Assembly (NCBI GenBank): GCA_041476565.1
Contig: JBGOTQ010000068.1
Coordinates: forward strand, 1-24,489
Direction of reading: 5' to 3'
Source: DATKMG01 sp041476565
GTDB lineage: Bacteria; Acidobacteriota; Terriglobia; Versatilivoradales; Versatilivoraceae
DNA: 24,489 nucleotides
Part shown: one piece after another, positions 23,395 to 24,489 of the stretch
Position numbering within the stretch: position 1 is the first letter of the stretch
Layout: every line of letters starts with the position of its first letter
Made by a program: the position numbers and the translations under genes
Notes under the pieces: generated by a model
Seen by the model: only the letters and a program-made list of their open reading frames with translations
Databases searched by the model: none
Told to the model about the DNA's origin: nothing

Positions 23395-23979
23395 ATGCGT
23401 TATTTCCCCATTTATCTCGATATTCAAGGTCGGCGCTGCCTGGTGATCGGTCAGGGCCGGCTCGCTGACGAAAAAGAGGCCATCCTGCGACGGGCAGGAG
23501 CGTCGGTTTGCCGCATCGCTACTTTTAATGCTGCGGAAGCCCGGGAAGCTTATTTGATTGTGGCGATCTGTGAAACCCAGGAGGAAGGGGGAATGATCCG
23601 CCGATTTGCTGAAGAACACCAAATATTGGTCAATGTGGTTGACCAGATTGCCAACTGCAACTTCATTGCGCCGGCGATTGTGGAACGCGGAGACTTGACG
23701 ATCGCCGTTTCTACGTCCGGGAAGTGTCCTGCCCTGGCCCGCCGGCTCCGGCAGCAACTAGAACAGGAAATTGGACCCGAGTATGCCTCTTACCTGGAGC
23801 TGCTTGGAGAGACTCGGCTTATCGTCAAGCAGCAACTGGCTGAGTTTGGCCGGCGCAGAGCATTCTATCAGCGCTTGCTGGAGGGCAATCTTCTAGTAAC
23901 CTTCAGGAACGAGGGGTATCAAAGCGCCCAAGCAAGGATCCTTGAAGAGTTGCAGCGGTTTCTTCGAGAGGCAGCCTGA
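23395..23979 (+). CDS. Precorrin-2 dehydrogenase / sirohydrochlorin ferrochelatase (CysG N-terminal/Met8-like)
   Basis: A 194-residue protein whose ATG lies two bases after the cysI stop. The NAD-binding motif is CLVIGQGRLADEK (15-27). The conserved chelatase region is VNVVDQIANCNFIAPAIV and IAVSTSGKCPALARRLR (79-119), with Asp83 at the position of the general acid/base Asp of CysG. It converts precorrin-2 to siroheme, the cofactor of the neighbouring CysI. Compared with CysG the segment after the NAD motif is short: only about 20 residues separate GASV and YLIVAIC, so roughly 20 residues of the Rossmann fold seem to be missing. No SUMT domain is fused, so the methyltransferase must be encoded elsewhere. 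Confidence 0.87.
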   Translation: MRYFPIYLDIQGRRCLVIGQGRLADEKEAILRRAGASVCRIATFNAAEAREAYLIVAICETQEEGGMIRRFAEEHQILVNVVDQIANCNFIAPAIVERGDLTIAVSTSGKCPALARRLRQQLEQEIGPEYASYLELLGETRLIVKQQLAEFGRRRAFYQRLLEGNLLVTFRNEGYQSAQARILEELQRFLREAA

Positions 23980-24012
23980 TTGATTTGAATTTGCAGATGG
24001 GAGAGTACTTTT

Positions 24013-24181
24013 ATGAAAATGGCCTGAAGGGCCATAAGAAAATAGCCCAGGGCACAGCGGGCGAGAAGCAGGAGCCGGTAGGCGACTGTCGACCGCGACG
24101 CCCTGGGCTACTCTCCTTCGCCCACTTCGTGGGCTGGATGCCATTTTCATCCGCGGTGGTGAAATTGAAAAAGGTCATGGC
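24013..24181 (+). repeat. Multi-hairpin repeat family, copy C (standard form)
   Basis: Left end ATGAAAATGGCC (24013-24024) and right end TGCCATTTTCAT (24139-24150) enclose a centre with GCCCAGGGC and GCCCTGGGC as complementary arms, and the CCCACTTCGTGGG hairpin. A tail (to about 24181) ends in AAAAAGGTCATGG. It is nearly identical to copy A over both flanks but lacks A's extra central block. It fills most of the 225-base gap between the siroheme gene and cysD, so it lies within a likely operon transcript. Confidence 0.8.
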
Positions 24182-24204
24182 CTCCTTCAATAAGGAAAAT
24201 GCCA

Positions 24205-24489
24205 ATGGATCATCTGGAAAAACTGGAAGCCAAGAGCGTGTACATCCTTCGGGAGGCTTACCGGGATTTCAAGAACCTCTGTATGTTGTGGTCGATAGGC
24301 AAGGATAGTACGGTCCTGGTGTGGCTGGTACGGAAAGCTTTCTTCGGACACGTCCCGATGCCCCTGGTGTACATTGATACTCATTTCAAGATTCCGGAGA
24401 TGATTGCCTATCGTGACCGTCTAGCCCTGGAATGGAAGCTCCAGATGATTTACGGAGAAAATCGCGAGGCACTCAATCAGAAACGCACA
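24205..24489 (+). CDS. cysD: Sulfate adenylyltransferase subunit 2, N-terminal part (runs off window end)
   Basis: Ninety-five codons are present from ATG 24205, with AAGGA eight bases upstream; an ATG two codons earlier is too close to it. The PP-loop of the N-type ATP pyrophosphatase family is WSIGKDSTVL (29-38), followed by VRKAFFGHVPMPLVYIDTHF and EMIAYRDRLA, as in CysD. With CysN, the enzyme makes APS from sulfate and ATP, the substrate of the CysH encoded upstream. The family PAPS-reductase/CysD is certain; CysD specifically is favoured because CysH is already present. Confidence 0.88.
   Translation, partial: MDHLEKLEAKSVYILREAYRDFKNLCMLWSIGKDSTVLVWLVRKAFFGHVPMPLVYIDTHFKIPEMIAYRDRLALEWKLQMIYGENREALNQKRT

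Noticed and set aside
1..24489. CRISPR arrays, tRNA or rRNA genes
   Set aside because: No regularly spaced direct repeats, no tRNA-like cloverleaf with the conserved T-loop, and no rRNA signature were seen. The 63-bp palindrome is a three-way junction but lacks tRNA features.

Overview
This window looks like chromosomal DNA of a Gram-negative heterotroph, most likely an Acidobacteriota member. The reasons are an Oar-like TonB receptor with a carboxypeptidase-regulatory domain, a Tat-exported gluconate-dehydrogenase-subunit-3/GMC oxidoreductase pair, a sulfatase-fold protein fused to TPRs, and a FlgO/TolB-like + TPR protein. The phylum is inferred from gene style; there is no rRNA here to confirm it.

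Layout. (1) 1-7.35 kb is a catabolic region. It holds the 5' end of a TonB-dependent receptor, a secreted sulfatase-like/TPR protein, and a GMC oxidoreductase operon. A LacI-family regulator is divergent from that operon, with a textbook LacI half-site palindrome between them. (2) 7.4-12 kb is a decaying defence and mobile-type island. It contains a type III-like DNA methyltransferase (Mod) split by a frameshift, an XRE-ImmA/IrrE gene that has lost its metalloprotease core, a DUF4411 (PIN-like) partner with a frameshift and a nonsense codon, another frameshifted small gene, an orphan ORF, and several palindromic repeats. (3) 12.1-17.1 kb carries two divergent TPR proteins (an 11-repeat kinesin-light-chain type and a FlgO/TolB-TPR protein) and a Tat-signal mannonate-dehydratase-like TIM barrel. 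(4) 17.2-24.5 kb is a sulfur-assimilation locus on the plus strand: an Rrf2 regulator with four Cys, a YezD protein, an OprO/P-type porin, a broken sulfate-binding protein fused at the DNA level to the tail of an unrelated membrane protein, then cysH (APS reductase), cysI (sulfite reductase), a siroheme-synthesis dehydrogenase/chelatase, and the start of cysD.

How the sulfur genes fit together: CysD (with an unseen CysN) makes APS, CysH reduces it to sulfite, CysI reduces sulfite to sulfide, and the Met8/CysG-N-like protein supplies siroheme for CysI. The Rrf2 protein is the obvious candidate regulator. A strong -10 followed by a perfect 7-7-7 dyad lies upstream of cysH. The sulfate ABC transporter that would be expected appears to have been deleted, leaving about 45 codons of the binding protein.

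The most unusual non-coding signal is a family of multi-hairpin repeats (3295-3615, 7881-7947, 24013-24181), all in the same orientation and bounded by ATGAAAATGGCC/GGCCATTTTCAT-type ends. One copy supplies the start codon of the sulfatase-like gene, one abuts the ruined DUF4411 gene, and one sits inside the cys operon. A separate 63-bp element (11234-11296) folds as a perfect three-way junction. Several single-base frameshifts lie in short homopolymers, so sequencing error cannot be excluded for those. The larger deletions are harder to explain that way.
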